Position numbers and translations under genes: made by a program
Notes under the pieces: model-generated
Seen by the model: only the letters and a program-made list of their open reading frames with translations
The model's database searches: none
Told to the model about the DNA's origin: nothing
Part shown: positions 5,169-5,478 of the stretch, in pieces
How the letters are laid out: every line of letters starts with the position of its first letter
Numbering within the stretch: the stretch's first letter is position 1
Origin: an uncultured Coriobacteriaceae bacterium
Lineage (GTDB): Bacteria; Actinomycetota; Coriobacteriia; Coriobacteriales; QAMH01
Direction: 5' to 3'
NCBI GenBank assembly: GCA_900556425.1
Contig: USOR01000066.1
Location: 1 to 5,478, forward strand
Length of the DNA stretch: 5,478 nt

Positions 5169-5182
5169 AATCATGCATGATT
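5169..5182. promoter_or_regulatory. Perfect 14-bp palindrome in the TAXI gene leader
   Basis: AATCATGCATGATT is its own reverse complement over all 14 bases. It lies between the presumed transcription start (about 5150) and the ribosome site (GAGGAG around 5200). A DNA operator is more likely than an RNA hairpin, since the palindrome leaves no loop. The site is inferred from symmetry and position only. Confidence 0.4.
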
Positions 5183-5211
5183 TGTCCCCGAAGGGAAGAG
5201 GAGAGTTTAAC

Positions 5212-5478
5212 GTGAAAATGAGGAAGAAGGGGCTTGTCTCCATCGTAGGCGTTCTCGCCTTGGCCATGGCACTTTCGTTTGCCCTGGTTGGATGCGGCGG
5301 CTCCAACAATTCGAGCGCTAGCTCCAGCGCAGACAACGGCGGCAGCCTGCGTTTTGTGACCGGCGGCGAGTCGGGCACCTACTACGCCTTCGGTTCCGTC
5401 ATCGCCCAGCATGCGACCAACAACACCGACGTTAGCGTCACGGCTGCCTCGAGCGGCTTGCCGATGCGCTTTTCGGCG
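5212..5478 (+). CDS. TAXI-family TRAP transporter solute-binding lipoprotein, N-terminal part (cut by window edge)
   Basis: The first 89 codons of a secreted substrate receptor; the gene runs off the right edge. It starts with GTG, preceded by AGGAG eight bases upstream. The ATG two codons later is less well spaced. A lipoprotein signal is clear: basic KMRKKG (2-7), a hydrophobic core to residue 26 and lipobox LVGC with the lipidated cysteine C28. A Ser/Asn/Ala-rich linker (29-45) leads to RFVTGGESGTYYAFGSVIA (47-65), the N-terminal signature of the TAXI group of TRAP periplasmic-type receptors. By family knowledge such a receptor binds a solute, often an organic acid or amino acid, and passes it to a fused DctQM-type membrane protein driven by an ion gradient. 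The ligand is unknown and the membrane partner is outside the window. The last eight residues (after SSG, 82) do not match the expected family continuation. Confidence 0.85.
   Translation, partial: MKMRKKGLVSIVGVLALAMALSFALVGCGGSNNSSASSSADNGGSLRFVTGGESGTYYAFGSVIAQHATNNTDVSVTAASSGLPMRFSA

Overview
The window looks like a piece of a high-GC Gram-positive chromosome, most likely a gut-type actinobacterium of the class Coriobacteriia. This is an inference from GC-rich genes with AT-rich promoters, a lipoprotein of a TAXI-type TRAP transporter, a flavodoxin-fold protein with an iron-sulfur-type cysteine cluster, and GC-rich dispersed palindromic repeats. No rRNA, tRNA, CRISPR array, phage gene or transposase gene was seen. 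No stretch over 300 bases lacks a gene.

Layout. (1) 1-507, minus strand: a toxin-antitoxin pair, with a RelB/DinJ-like antitoxin followed by a PIN-domain toxin cut by the left edge. A strong dyad at 519-546 overlaps the module's likely promoter. (2) 547-727: gene-free, with three copies (one a fragment) of a dispersed repeat ending in CGAAATGAC. (3) 728-2112, minus strand: a two-gene operon, a MutT/MTH1-like Nudix hydrolase followed by the redox-regulated chaperone Hsp33 (hslO), joined by an ATGA overlap. (4) 2113-2351: a divergent intergenic region with an 11-bp perfect inverted repeat and two head-to-head repeat copies. (5) 2352-3428, plus strand: a membrane-anchored endonuclease/exonuclease/phosphatase-fold hydrolase. 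(6) 3429-3483: a short convergent gap holding one more repeat copy. (7) 3484-4975, minus strand: an operon of an iron-sulfur-flavoprotein-like protein followed by a diacylglycerol-kinase-family lipid kinase. (8) 4976-5211: a divergent intergenic region with two promoter-like boxes and palindromes. (9) 5212-5478, plus strand: the first 89 codons of a TAXI TRAP solute-binding lipoprotein, cut by the right edge.

How the genes fit together. The Nudix-hslO operon makes sense as an oxidative-damage unit: one product would clean oxidised nucleotides and the other protects proteins once its cysteines are oxidised. The flavoprotein-lipid kinase pair is co-transcribed by spacing, but no shared pathway is evident. 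The toxin-antitoxin pair appears to control itself through the dyad. Most genes are recognisable members of known families. The less ordinary material is between the genes: a six-copy palindromic repeat family with compensatory stem changes, plus several operator-like dyads. I see no convincing new multi-gene system.
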